The position numbers and the translations under genes are program-made. From contig JAGAAS010000029.1 of assembly GCA_017615125.1 (NCBI GenBank), positions 1-64,000 on the forward strand: 64,000 bases of DNA, in the 5' to 3' direction. The notes beneath the pieces are model-generated. The model did no database searches. It saw nothing but the letters and a program-made list of their open reading frames with translations, and was not told where the DNA came from. Shown here in pieces: positions 52,497 through 61,504 of the stretch (positions are counted from its first letter, which is position 1; each line of letters starts with the position of its first letter). The DNA comes from Bacteroidaceae bacterium. GTDB lineage: Bacteria > Bacteroidota > Bacteroidia > Bacteroidales > Bacteroidaceae.

Positions 52497-52622
52497 AAAA
52501 ACCAGACATTTCTTTTCGCCTTTTTCAAGAAAAAAACAGAAACGGTTTCCTCTCGTGCCCAACGCAGCAGACAACGCCCTTTTAGGCTAGGCTTGACAGC
52601 ACAAGGGATTTCAGGAGACAGG

Positions 52623-53174
52623 CTACAAGCGCTGCAGCAACGCCGAGCCCTGCTCACGAAGCCAGCGGCGCTGCACGCGCCAGTCGGGACATAGACGCTC
52701 CACCTCCGCCCAGAAGCGTGGTGAGTGGTTCATCTCCTTGCGGTGACACAGCTCGTGAACGATCACGTAGTCGAGCACCTCAGCAGGGACGAGGACGAGC
52801 AGACAGTTGAAGTTGAGGTTTCCACGCGACGAACAGCTGCCCCATCGTGTGCGCTGGAAGCGGAGAGCAAGGGTGTGATAGGTAACGCCCACGAGGGGTG
52901 CGTAGTAGGCTACACGAGGAGGAATGAGGGAGTGTGCCTGCTTGGCCAACGCCTTGCGCTCGTCGGCCGTAAGCATCGGAGCCGCCTGCGCACTCTGCGC
53001 CTTCCGCTGCGCCACCTTCGCATCTATCCAGGCTGCTTTCGACTCCACGAAACGACGTATCATCCCTACGGGCATGAGCAGGGGAGCTCGCGCCAATACC
53101 TGCCCGTCGGCTGTCACCTGCAGGGCGAGCGTGCGCCTCCGGCTGCGGATGATCTTCACTTCGTGCTTTGCCAT
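52623..53174 (-). CDS. YgjP-like (DUF45/WLM) metallopeptidase
   Basis: Small cytoplasmic zinc metallopeptidase-like protein (183 aa). The zinc motif is VHELCHRKEMNHSPRFW (near residue 138): HExxH with a third His. The upstream RTRWGSCSSRGNLNFNCLL is the YgjP signature. Cellular role of the family is unclear. It follows the aldolase/dehydrogenase gene by 34 bp. Confidence 0.9.
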   Translation of the reverse strand: MAKHEVKIIRSRRRTLALQVTADGQVLARAPLLMPVGMIRRFVESKAAWIDAKVAQRKAQSAQAAPMLTADERKALAKQAHSLIPPRVAYYAPLVGVTYHTLALRFQRTRWGSCSSRGNLNFNCLLVLVPAEVLDYVIVHELCHRKEMNHSPRFWAEVERLCPDWRVQRRWLREQGSALLQRL

Positions 53175-53208
53175 TCGTGTCGCTCCTCCGGCAATCTGTT
53201 GTGAGCGT

Positions 53209-55170
53209 TTACGCCAGCATCACCTGCCCGCCCGTGATGGGGATGGCCTGTCCTGTTTCGTTGGTCTGCTCGATGCAGTAGAGGATGGCACGCGTGACGT
53301 CCAGCGGGTTGCACCCCTTGCGCATAGGCACCTGAGCCAGGTAGAACTCCTTCACGTCGTCCACCGTCTTGGCTCCCGGCACCTTGCCTGCGTTCAGGTA
53401 CTGGATGAAAAGTCCGTTCACAGGGTCGCTCCAGAGAGGACCGTCGTAATAGTTACCTGGACACACGCTATTCACCTTCACACGGAAGGGTGCGAGCTCA
53501 AGGGCAAACGACTGCGTGAGCCCGATGCCTCCGAACTTCCCTCCGGCGTAGGCGAAATTAGCTTTCGAGCCGCGCAGACCGCTCTTCGAGTTCACCTGCA
53601 CGATGTCGGCAAAGTAGTCGGGGTCGTAGGCTGTCTCTATCTTCATCACGTGGCTCGCCACCTTAGCACAGTAGAAGTAAGCCATATAGTTGATGCGTGT
53701 GACGAACTCGAAGTTCTCAGGCGTCATCGCCTCGAGCCCTCCCGCGCGCAGCACGCCGGCATTGCTGACAAAGGTGTCGAGAGCGCCGAACTGCATGACG
53801 GTAGCGCGGATGAGGCCTTGAAGGCTCTCCATCTCGCTCACGTTGGTCCTCACGAAGATGGCCCTGTTGGTACGCGCCAGCTCGTTGAGCGACACCACCG
53901 TGCGCACGCCCGCCACATCATTGAGGTCGGCGACGACGATGTTGGCCCCTTCCTTCATCAGCTCGCGTGCTATTCCCTCGCCGAAGCCCTGCGCCGCGCC
54001 CGTGACGATGACGGTCTTCCCGCTCATGCGTCCTGCCGACGTGCCTGCGCTCACCTTGCGGCGATAGTTCTCCACCTCCCAGTTGTCGATGAATGCTATC
54101 TGCTCGGCCGTCATCGGATGCTCGCCGCCGAACGACTGCGCATAGGCAGCCACCTTCATCGCGTCGGTGAAGACATCGCTGACGGTCTCAGCCCCTGCCG
54201 CATGATCGCCGACAGCCACGAGGCCGATGCCGCGTATGAGCAGCACCTTGGGCGTGTGCCCCCTGCGGGCCACGTAATCCTCTATCTTCTGCTCGGCCTG
54301 CCGCAGGAATTCCTCCGTCGTGTCGGCAGCGAGGTATATGTACTCGGACTTGCAGTAGACGATAGCGTCGGGCGTGAAGGGGAACTTCACTTTTTTAAAT
54401 TCCTCCTCGCTGGCACAGAACACATCCGTAAGGGCATCGTTGGTCACCTTGAGCGTCTTCAGCCCTCTCCCCTTGCGCGAGAGCATCTGCCGGATGGCGG
54501 GCACCACGTCGCACACGTCGCTGCTCACCACTGCCTCCCCCTCGGGAAGAGGTGTCGTGAGGGCTCCCTCCAGACGGCAGAGCATATCATCATAGATATC
54601 CTCTATCCCCTCGGGGGTGTCGGCGCCGACGAACACGCCGTGATTCTGCAGCATGATGACGTGAGGCTCGCAGCCGTAGGCGACACGATAGGCGACGATG
54701 CGGTCATAGACCTTCCGGAAGAGGGTGTAGCCGGGGTCGGTGTACTCCACGAAGAGCGCGTCGGGGAAGAGCTCGCGGCAGCGCATCTCGGCTTGCACAG
54801 AGCACATCAACCCGTTCACGAGCGTGGGGTGCAGGTGGACGACGTAAGCGAAGTGCATGCAGTTGTGTAACGATGTCTCCACGCTGGGGCGCCGTCCGGG
54901 CGTCAGGCAGGCCGAGGCAAGGTCGTTCTTCACCTGCTCCTCGCGCCGCGCCGCATCGGTGCTGTACACCTTCTCGCCCATCGTGTCGAGCAACGCGCGC
55001 TCGAGCACGGCAAAGCCCTCCTCGGTAATGGTCGCCAGAGCATGTCCGCTCGCCTTCACCCACAGTTTCTCTGCATTCTTATAGGAGGTGTTTCCGCCTC
55101 CTGCGATAACAAACCGCTTGTCCTGTCCATATTTGCGCGACAAACGGATGAGTTCCTCTATTTCCTTCAT
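53209..55170 (-). CDS. Class II aldolase / short-chain dehydrogenase fusion (RhaEW-like)
   Basis: Bifunctional, 653 aa. Residues 1-365: class II aldolase with zinc His pair in VVHLHPTLVNG (near 112) and QNHGVFVG (near 175). Residues about 380-653: short-chain dehydrogenase with nucleotide loop VTGAAQGFGEGIARELMKEG, catalytic Ser in VNSKSGLRG and Tyr/Lys in YAGGKFGG (near 541). Bacterial fusions of this type (RhaEW) cleave L-rhamnulose 1-phosphate and oxidise the lactaldehyde formed. With rhaB and rhaA in the same window this is the best candidate for the missing rhamnose aldolase, although it lies 13 kb away. A sorbitol-phosphate-type substrate remains possible. The PHP gene is 27 bp upstream. 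Confidence 0.85.
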   Translation of the reverse strand: MKEIEELIRLSRKYGQDKRFVIAGGGNTSYKNAEKLWVKASGHALATITEEGFAVLERALLDTMGEKVYSTDAARREEQVKNDLASACLTPGRRPSVETSLHNCMHFAYVVHLHPTLVNGLMCSVQAEMRCRELFPDALFVEYTDPGYTLFRKVYDRIVAYRVAYGCEPHVIMLQNHGVFVGADTPEGIEDIYDDMLCRLEGALTTPLPEGEAVVSSDVCDVVPAIRQMLSRKGRGLKTLKVTNDALTDVFCASEEEFKKVKFPFTPDAIVYCKSEYIYLAADTTEEFLRQAEQKIEDYVARRGHTPKVLLIRGIGLVAVGDHAAGAETVSDVFTDAMKVAAYAQSFGGEHPMTAEQIAFIDNWEVENYRRKVSAGTSAGRMSGKTVIVTGAAQGFGEGIARELMKEGANIVVADLNDVAGVRTVVSLNELARTNRAIFVRTNVSEMESLQGLIRATVMQFGALDTFVSNAGVLRAGGLEAMTPENFEFVTRINYMAYFYCAKVASHVMKIETAYDPDYFADIVQVNSKSGLRGSKANFAYAGGKFGGIGLTQSFALELAPFRVKVNSVCPGNYYDGPLWSDPVNGLFIQYLNAGKVPGAKTVDDVKEFYLAQVPMRKGCNPLDVTRAILYCIEQTNETGQAIPITGGQVMLA

Positions 55171-55197
55171 CTGTAAAAGAATCTTTTTCTCGTTGTT

Positions 55198-56307
55198 CTA
55201 TTCCCCTATCTGTTGCCAAATCCACTCCTCGCCCTGCTCGATGCTGTCGCAGCCGTGCTGATGGGCAGCCACGCGGCAAGCTCCGCGGTAGTTGATCTCA
55301 CGAAGCTTCTCGCTCAGGCCGCCGGCATTGTCGCGTGTGCGTAGCCGTATGGGCTCCATCGCGGGCGTGTTGTGCTCCGAGCCAAAGGTGACGATGAATC
55401 CCTCATCCTCCAGGTAAGAGGCGTACTGCTCCAGCACAGCCGTCGTGTTGCGTGTGGTGATGAACTCGGCGCTGTGTATGCCCAATCGTTTCAGCGTGTC
55501 GGCGCACCGTTGCAGGTCGCCCTCGAAGTCGGTGAACAGCCCTTTCGCGTCGTCGGCAAGGAAGGGATAGGTAGGGATTCCCCCAGCCGCCTCGATGATG
55601 TGCTTCACCACGTCAATGGGGAGGAACGCGCTGGGTTCCTCGGGCACGAAGGCGGGCCCTCCGGCCTTCAGCAGATTGCCGCGCAGCTCGTTCTCTATGC
55701 CAGCGATATTGTCGGGAGCGCTCTTCAGCGGCTTGCCGCAGAGGGTCTCGTAGATACTCATGCGCAGGTCGTCGCTATTGAAGTGCTGCTCTACGGCGAG
55801 GCGCAGGGCTTTGGCGAGATGACGCTCGCGGATGGAGCCCCGCGTGAGGTCGCTGACGATGCGGGCATACGACAGCTGAAAGCCTATCTTCCGTTCCTCA
55901 AGCAACGTGTTGAGCCGCTCGCACATACGCCCCACCTGCCGGTTGCTCTCCGCGCGCACCTCGCTCAGCATACGCGCCTCCTCCCCTGTCAGCACCGACG
56001 GGAAGGAGAGCCCCTTGCCGCTCAGGTAGGTACGTCCCGGGTTGTTGGGATCGTTGATGCGGAGCCCGTCGCGCTGGGCCTCCTGCCAAAGCGAGATAAA
56101 CTCGATGTTGAAGAGGGGGTATAGGTGACGCGCCGCACACTCGTTTCCCCACTCGGCATAGCCGTCGAGGCTGTAGAAGTCGTTGATGCCCACGATGCGC
56201 ACATCTTCGGCAGCGGCCATATCGAGGGCCTGCTGCACGCTGTCGAACGCGCTGAACGAATAGGGCGTGTGCATGTGTGCATTGACGTCGAGGATCGAAT
56301 AGCTCAT
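55198..56307 (-). CDS. PHP-domain metal-dependent phosphoesterase-like protein
   Basis: The N-terminus carries the first PHP motif HxH in ILDVNAHMHTPYSFSAF, followed by GINDFYSLDGYAEWG and a later FGSEHNTPAMEP. 369 aa, cytoplasmic. PHP proteins include histidinol phosphatase and nucleotide phosphatases. It is transcribed with the aldolase/dehydrogenase fusion, 27 bp apart, so it may remove phosphate from a sugar-pathway intermediate. Specific function not recognised. Confidence 0.83.
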   Translation of the reverse strand: MSYSILDVNAHMHTPYSFSAFDSVQQALDMAAAEDVRIVGINDFYSLDGYAEWGNECAARHLYPLFNIEFISLWQEAQRDGLRINDPNNPGRTYLSGKGLSFPSVLTGEEARMLSEVRAESNRQVGRMCERLNTLLEERKIGFQLSYARIVSDLTRGSIRERHLAKALRLAVEQHFNSDDLRMSIYETLCGKPLKSAPDNIAGIENELRGNLLKAGGPAFVPEEPSAFLPIDVVKHIIEAAGGIPTYPFLADDAKGLFTDFEGDLQRCADTLKRLGIHSAEFITTRNTTAVLEQYASYLEDEGFIVTFGSEHNTPAMEPIRLRTRDNAGGLSEKLREINYRGACRVAAHQHGCDSIEQGEEWIWQQIGE

Positions 56308-56353
56308 AGGTCTGGGTTTGTATCTATTTTTAATTTCCGAGTCAAAAGCCTAA

Positions 56354-59300
56354 TTAATGGTTTCCGAGGATGATGCTCACAAGAGAGGTCACATCGCTCA
56401 CGTTCACCTGATGGTCTCCGTTCACGTCAGCAGCACCGTTCTGAGGCGTGTTACCGAGAATCATGCTTACCAGCATCGTGACGTCGCTCACGTTCACCAA
56501 ACCGTCACCGTTTACGTCTCCTTGTTTATAGACGGGAGCCGTGTTGGTGTAGCTGTCGGTAGCGGTATCGTAGTAGACGACGAGCCCTTCGAGGAGGGGC
56601 GATGCATCGGTGCCGAGCGTCTGGAACCATACAAGGTTATCACCCGTGCTGGTGCTGTCGTTGAGGGCATAGCAAATGGCTCCTGAGGAGAACTGCTTTG
56701 TGGTAGCGCTAATTGTTTTTCCTTCCACATCAGCAAGATTCTCATTATATTTTGTGGTGCCTATGCCATACTGGACAACACCTCCGTCGGAAGTGCCGTA
56801 AAGGAGATGCGACCGAGCCGTGTTGGCCAAGTAGAAATTTTGCGTGACGAGAGCGTTAGTGGAACTACTTCCACAGATGGCACCCACGTAAGCATAGCCA
56901 TCGACCCTTCCCATGTTATAGCAGTGGGAGACAACGCTTCCGTTGCTTCCGCAGATACCTCCCATATACGAGTGGTCAGCATAGTTAGAGGTAACTTCAC
57001 CTAAGTTGTAGCAATTCAAAAGGGTTCCCGAGTTCGACCCAGTAATGCCTCCCACATACCGCGAGGAAGAATTAGCATTCCAGCTAGGGCTGTACTGCAC
57101 GATTTTGGCTGTGTTGAAGCAACGAGTAATGAGCCCCTTATTCAACCCGGCGATTCCACCTCCATAGAAGTATTGTGTGGACTTGTAGTCCTGCAGCACC
57201 TGTCCGTTGTTGACGCATTCTTGGATGACACAAGTCGGATAATCGGCAGCCCCCACGATGCCACCTAAATCTCTACCGTTGCCGACATCGTCGCCTTTGA
57301 TGGTAGCTTTGTTCGTGCAACCGCTGATGTACCCCCCGTTCAGGTAACCACAAATACCGCCACAGTAATTGCCCGATGCAATAATCCTGCCGCTCGTCAC
57401 GTGACAATTACGGATAGTGTCCCCGACGTTTACGGCATTGCCGCAGATGAATCCAACATTACCAGAACCCGCCAAATAACTATCAGCAATAGTCACGTTG
57501 GCTATTGTGGCGTTGGCCGCATAGGCAATCAGACCAATATAGCTGCCCGTCGTCATGTATAGGCCGCTGATGGTGTGGTTCTGCCCATCGAAGATTCCCT
57601 TGAAGTTGCAACCCTGAACGCCTATAGGTGTCCACACGCGATGCGAGGACGAGGTGCTCGTGTTAAGTATGCCTGTGGAGGTAAGGACAGATTCGTTGAT
57701 GGTAATATCATTCATCAGACGGGCGTTGCTCTCGTTGTTGCCTTCATTCACATGTGAAGCAAACCAGTAGAGATTCCCGACATTTACTATTTCATAATAG
57801 CCGTCCTCTGCGAGTTCTGCAGGCTCGCCCTTACCGCATCGGGTGCAGAAATGGTCTTCGTACACATGTCCAAGAGCGGTATGGACCACTTCCGCCGTCG
57901 TTTCATCCGTGCATTCCTCATCAAAGAAATATCTGTCGCAACGCTTGCAATGCCAATGTTCTAGACAGCCCTCTTCGCAGGAAGATTCCGTAGCCTCAAA
58001 GTGTTCCAAGTCGTGCCCGAGGGCAGCAAACAACACCTCTTCGGCAGGAGCCGACTGCGTGCAGGCCTCGTCAAGGAAATAGGTGTTGCAGCGCGAGCAG
58101 TACCAGTATTCAGCGTTTCCGGCAGAGGTACACGTCACGGGAACAGCGTCCACATGCGTGAGCTGGTGCCCAAGGGGCGGGAAGAGCACTCCCTCCTCAG
58201 GAACGGCCTGCGTACAAGCCTCGTCAAGGTAGTAGACGTTGCAACGCGAGCAATACCAATACTCAAGGTTTCCGCCGGCAGTACAGGTGCTCTCAACAGC
58301 TTCTTTATGCGTGAGCTGATGACCAAGAGCGGGGAATATCACATCCTCTTCTGGAGCGGCTTGTGTACAATCTTCGTCAAGGAAATAAGTGTGGCAATTC
58401 GAGCAGTACCAATATTCAACATTCCCGTCTGTCGTGCAGGTAGCTTCAGCTGCCACTTTATGCGTGAGGTTGTGACCAAGAGCAGGTAAGAACACGCTTT
58501 CCTCTGGAGCAGACTGCGTGCAGGCCTCGTCAAGGTAGTATGTGTTGCAAACGCTGCAGTACCAGTATTCAAGGTTACCGTCAGACGTACATGTCACAGG
58601 CACGGCCTCCCCATGTGTGAGCTGGTGGAGGACAACGCTTATTTCCACATCGTCATCAGGCATCTCGAAGGAACCACTGGCAACGGGTATCGTTCCGTAG
58701 CCGCTATAGTACTCCACACGCCAGCTGCAGGGTGTCACGTGGTTGTCTGACTCATAGCTGAGCGTCACTGTCTCGCCCTCTCGCACGAGAGTGCGGTTGG
58801 CAGGGCTGATAGAGCCCACAGAGGGCTGGGTGACAAACAGATAATAGTAACCTTTCCGCGAGCCGGGGATGATGTCCAACCAGCGTGGCAGGCTGTTCGA
58901 CTTCCACTCGGGAAGCCCGTTCTCGCTAGCGTAGGCACTGAGGGTTTCTGTCACATCTTCGACAACAAAAGGAAATTCATTCTGCAACATCCTATCACCA
59001 TAGAAGTAGTCGAGGTATCTGTATGTCGCGTCGGAAGCGCTGCTCGTGCCGCATGCGCGGATATTGAAGGGGGAAGAATAGGCGAAGTAGCCATACTCCA
59101 CAGCAGCGTTGCTCTCCACGTATCCGACAATATTGCCAAGATATGTGGTTATGTTCGACATGTTCTGAACATTATCGCTTGGGACTATTACACCCAGATT
59201 GCAGACGTTGCTCACCGTACATCCGTCTTTCAGGACTCCCACGATGCCGCCCACATGGGCGTAGTTACCCTGGGCGTTAGGAAGAAGCGGCGTCAGGATG

Positions 59301-59968
59301 GTGTCGCCGAAGCAGCAGTTCGTCACCATTCCGGGAGCTTTCATACTTCCGACAATACCGCCGACGATAATGCCGCTCTTTCCCGTCTGGGTACCCGTTA
59401 GCTTGCCAGCATTGGTACTATTCATCACTGTCACGTTGCCGCCTCCATAGGCTAGGACGCCTCCCAAAACGCCCATGTTACGCCTTACGCTCGCCTCATT
59501 GTGGCAGTTGTCGATGACGATAGGAGACTCCTCAGTACCCGTTGCAGAGCCAACGATACCAGCTGTGTAACCACTAGTATGGGTGTTTACGACAGAGCCG
59601 CGTGTGTAGACATTTCGGATATGTGCTCCCTCGCCCAGTTTGGAGAAGAGGGCCCAAGAGCCTTGCGCGGTGGTATTGATGGCAAGGGTAAGGAAGTGGG
59701 AGCCGCCGTCGAACGTGCCGCAGAACGATGTGGTGTTCGTGCCTATTGGAGTGTCAATGCCGGTGATGTCAGCCGTCACAAGGAAGAACTGGCCAGCAAA
59801 GGTTTCACCCTCGCCTACAGCTGTCGAGAGGGCCTGGATATCTGCCAAATCGGCTATCTGATAAGGGTCCGACTGGGTACCGTTTCCTGCCCATGTACCG
59901 TTAGCGGCCTTTGCCGACAGGGCTGTTAGCAGCAGGGCTAGGAGGAAGGGGATTATGCGAGTTTTCAT
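56354..59968 (-). CDS. Large secreted protein: GLUG-type beta-helix, Cys-rich repeats, dockerin-like C-terminus
   Basis: 1204 aa. Signal peptide (cleavage after ALSAKA). Residues about 25-330 and 740-1120 are Gly-rich helical-stack repeats of the GLUG type (GTFDGGSHFLTLAI, GGIVGSMKAPGMVTNCC, GGICGSNGSVVSHCYNMG). Between them (about 447-705) are five tandem Cys-rich repeats of about 50 residues and a sixth partial. The C-terminus has two Ca-binding dockerin-type segments, GDVNGDGLVNVSDVTMLVSM and ADVNGDHQVNVSDVTSLVS. No catalytic domain was recognised; a surface adhesin or glycan-binding role is inferred. A promoter lies at 60034-60065. Confidence 0.87.
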   Translation of the reverse strand: MKTRIIPFLLALLLTALSAKAANGTWAGNGTQSDPYQIADLADIQALSTAVGEGETFAGQFFLVTADITGIDTPIGTNTTSFCGTFDGGSHFLTLAINTTAQGSWALFSKLGEGAHIRNVYTRGSVVNTHTSGYTAGIVGSATGTEESPIVIDNCHNEASVRRNMGVLGGVLAYGGGNVTVMNSTNAGKLTGTQTGKSGIIVGGIVGSMKAPGMVTNCCFGDTILTPLLPNAQGNYAHVGGIVGVLKDGCTVSNVCNLGVIVPSDNVQNMSNITTYLGNIVGYVESNAAVEYGYFAYSSPFNIRACGTSSASDATYRYLDYFYGDRMLQNEFPFVVEDVTETLSAYASENGLPEWKSNSLPRWLDIIPGSRKGYYYLFVTQPSVGSISPANRTLVREGETVTLSYESDNHVTPCSWRVEYYSGYGTIPVASGSFEMPDDDVEISVVLHQLTHGEAVPVTCTSDGNLEYWYCSVCNTYYLDEACTQSAPEESVFLPALGHNLTHKVAAEATCTTDGNVEYWYCSNCHTYFLDEDCTQAAPEEDVIFPALGHQLTHKEAVESTCTAGGNLEYWYCSRCNVYYLDEACTQAVPEEGVLFPPLGHQLTHVDAVPVTCTSAGNAEYWYCSRCNTYFLDEACTQSAPAEEVLFAALGHDLEHFEATESSCEEGCLEHWHCKRCDRYFFDEECTDETTAEVVHTALGHVYEDHFCTRCGKGEPAELAEDGYYEIVNVGNLYWFASHVNEGNNESNARLMNDITINESVLTSTGILNTSTSSSHRVWTPIGVQGCNFKGIFDGQNHTISGLYMTTGSYIGLIAYAANATIANVTIADSYLAGSGNVGFICGNAVNVGDTIRNCHVTSGRIIASGNYCGGICGYLNGGYISGCTNKATIKGDDVGNGRDLGGIVGAADYPTCVIQECVNNGQVLQDYKSTQYFYGGGIAGLNKGLITRCFNTAKIVQYSPSWNANSSSRYVGGITGSNSGTLLNCYNLGEVTSNYADHSYMGGICGSNGSVVSHCYNMGRVDGYAYVGAICGSSSTNALVTQNFYLANTARSHLLYGTSDGGVVQYGIGTTKYNENLADVEGKTISATTKQFSSGAICYALNDSTSTGDNLVWFQTLGTDASPLLEGLVVYYDTATDSYTNTAPVYKQGDVNGDGLVNVSDVTMLVSMILGNTPQNGAADVNGDHQVNVSDVTSLVSIILGNH
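57855..58627 (-). repeat. Five tandem 150-bp coding repeats
   Basis: Each encodes a unit of the pattern LTH-x5-TC-x4-GN-x-EYWYCS-x-CN-x-YYLDEACTQ-x-(A/V)PEE-x8-LGH. Two CxxC-like pairs per unit suggest a zinc-ribbon-like or disulfide knot. The first four are close copies; the fifth (EHWHCKRCDRYFFDEECTD) is diverged, and a CTRCGKG remnant closes the array. Confidence 0.85.
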
Positions 59969-60033
59969 ATCTCAAGAAGGTGTTAAGTGAATGAATCGTG
60001 TGTATGTGCGCAAGGGCGCATTCTTTTCCGATA

Positions 60034-60065
60034 CAAAGGTAATCATTCTCTTTGACTTTTCCAAG
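60034..60065 (-). promoter_or_regulatory. Promoter for the 1204-aa secreted protein
   Basis: Minus strand CTTG (60065-60062), 20 bp, TACCTTTG (60041-60034), about 66 bp before the ATG at 59968. Confidence 0.7.
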
Positions 60066-60238
60066 CGAAAATGCAGCTTTTTTCATAGAAAAAAGTACGG
60101 CATGCTCTACCCCACCTTCGCCCGCCCGCAAAGCGCAGCGATTTCACCTCGCACGACTGCTGTCACAAAGCAATTGGCGAACAGCTTCTCCTTATAGGCC
60201 TTATAGAGAAGAAGTTAACAGGAAAAAGGCAACCAAAT

Positions 60239-60576
60239 CTTACAGTTCTTACAGTTTACAGTTAGAAAAAAGAGGTTATGCAAAAAGCGGAAACTCCTCT
60301 TTTTTATATTATAACTAATTAATAATTAATATATTATATATAGAATATATAGAAAAAGGGGAGTTAGATACCCCCTTAAAAAATAACTGTAAGAACTGTA
60401 AGTGTAAGAACTACTGACCTAAAAAGCTGAAAAACAACACAATACGTTGTTAGTAGTCTTTCATCAATCCCGAAAAAGCCTTCAAAAATTACAGTTGAGG
60501 CTCCTAAAACGGCCTTTTTGGCGTCAAAAAACAGGCAAAAACCCCTTGTTTTAATACTTTTTTCTCTACTTGGCAC
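60239..60576. repeat. Structured non-coding element A (about 340 bp)
   Basis: Left arm CTTACAGTTCTTACAGTT (60239-60256) is perfectly complementary to 60385-60402, 128 bp away. Inside are a 10-bp hairpin (60265-60274 with 60296-60305), an AT-rich block TATTATAACTAATTAATAAT, and GGGGAGTTAGATACCCCC. After the right arm, TTACAGTT recurs at 60489-60496, and the element ends with TCTCTACTTGGCAC (60563-60576). No gene of its own. It is homologous in layout to element B. The 1.7-kb stretch 59969-61708 has no gene; it holds a promoter, elements A and B, the 55-bp tandem and module repeat copy 9. Positions 60577-60836 show nothing I can name. Confidence 0.8.
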
Positions 60577-60836
60577 GCTTGTCTCGCTTCGGAAAACGTA
60601 TAGCAAAACCCACTTTTGAGGGGGGAAAAGTGGCAGAACTCCCCGTCAAGTGGCAGGAAACAGGAGCGAAAAGGCGGTTTACTGCATCGTCTGTTCGCGT
60701 CATTTTAACGAAAACGGATACTCTTTCCTCGCTGGATAACGGGAAAAGAATCTTGCCGGATGAGGAAACAGTCAAGGTTTCCCGCAAGAGCAGGCCTTGG
60801 AGAAAAGAAGCCCAAAGCAGGAAAGTACACGCGACA

Positions 60837-61178
60837 GTCTCAGTAGTCTCAAATCTCAGTTAGAAAAAAAGGCACTATCTATGTCCGAAATCCTCTCTAT
60901 TTATTATTATAACTAATTAATAATTAAATATATAAGTATATAATAAGTAAGAAAACAGAGAGTTGGATACCCCTTTTTAAAACAACTGAGATTTGAGACT
61001 GAGACGATTTCTTAGAACCTAACAATTTGCCTATCAATACATTGCGATTAATTTGCAGAGTCTCAAAGGCCAGAAAAAGCCCTGGAATCAGTCTCAAGAA
61101 GCATCAAAATCGGCTGTTTTTGGTGTCAAAAGAACTGTATTCACCCCTCTTTCTGATGTTTTACTCTCTACTTGGCAC
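60837..61178. repeat. Structured non-coding element B (about 340 bp)
   Basis: Same plan as element A. Arm AGTCTCAAATCTCAGTT (60845-60861) pairs perfectly with 60984-61000; five more pairs (60837-60841 with 61001-61005) extend it across a 3-nt bulge. The centre has TATTATAACTAATTAATAAT and GAGTTGGATACCCC. The arm word recurs downstream (AGTCTCAAA at 61059, CAGTCTCAAG at 61089), and the tail TCTCTACTTGGCAC is at 61165-61178. Arm sequences differ from those of A, yet both pair perfectly. Confidence 0.8.
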
Positions 61179-61370
61179 CCAAAAAGCGCTTCGAAAGATC
61201 AACATTATTTGCCGATTTCGGGGGTATAACGAGGCAAAAAGACGCATCTGATTATGAAAACTGCGGGTAGCAACGCCCATTTGCGACGTTTTACTGTGAC
61301 GTTTTTTCACAGGAAGTGAGATTCTTCCCGCTGAATTATGCTAGGAGAAAAAAACTTTTTCAAGAACCGA

Positions 61371-61480
61371 TGGAGCAGCGAGAGCAAAGTGGAGCTTGCT
61401 CAAACTTTGCCGAGTCGCGAACCTCTGGAGCAGTGAAGCCAGAGCTGTGCTTGCACGAGCTATGGTGAGTCGCGACAGAG
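61371..61480. repeat. Two tandem 55-bp hairpin units
   Basis: Units 61371-61425 and 61426-61480, both beginning TGGAGCAG(C/T)GA and containing GAGTCGCGA. Unit 1 folds as GCAAAGT-g-GAGC-TT-GCTC-aa-ACTTTGC; unit 2 as CCA-g-AGCT-GTGC-TT-GCAC-g-AGCT-a-TGG. The stems differ in sequence but pair in both, with the same TT loop, so the structure is conserved. Confidence 0.82.
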
Positions 61481-61504
61481 GAAGAAGAATTCACAGAGGA
61501 AGAG

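Noticed and set aside
52924..54870. 648-aa open frame antisense to the aldolase/dehydrogenase fusion
   Set aside because: Shadow of a GC-rich gene: His/Arg/Leu-rich without domains, while the opposite strand has intact aldolase and dehydrogenase active sites.
60376..60606. 76-aa minus-strand frame across element A
   Set aside because: Its LTLTVLTV end is only the translation of the repeated arm word, and the frame crosses the structured element.
60570..60863. 97-aa frame between elements A and B
   Set aside because: Starts in the tail of element A and ends in the arm of element B; no conserved features or ribosome-binding context.
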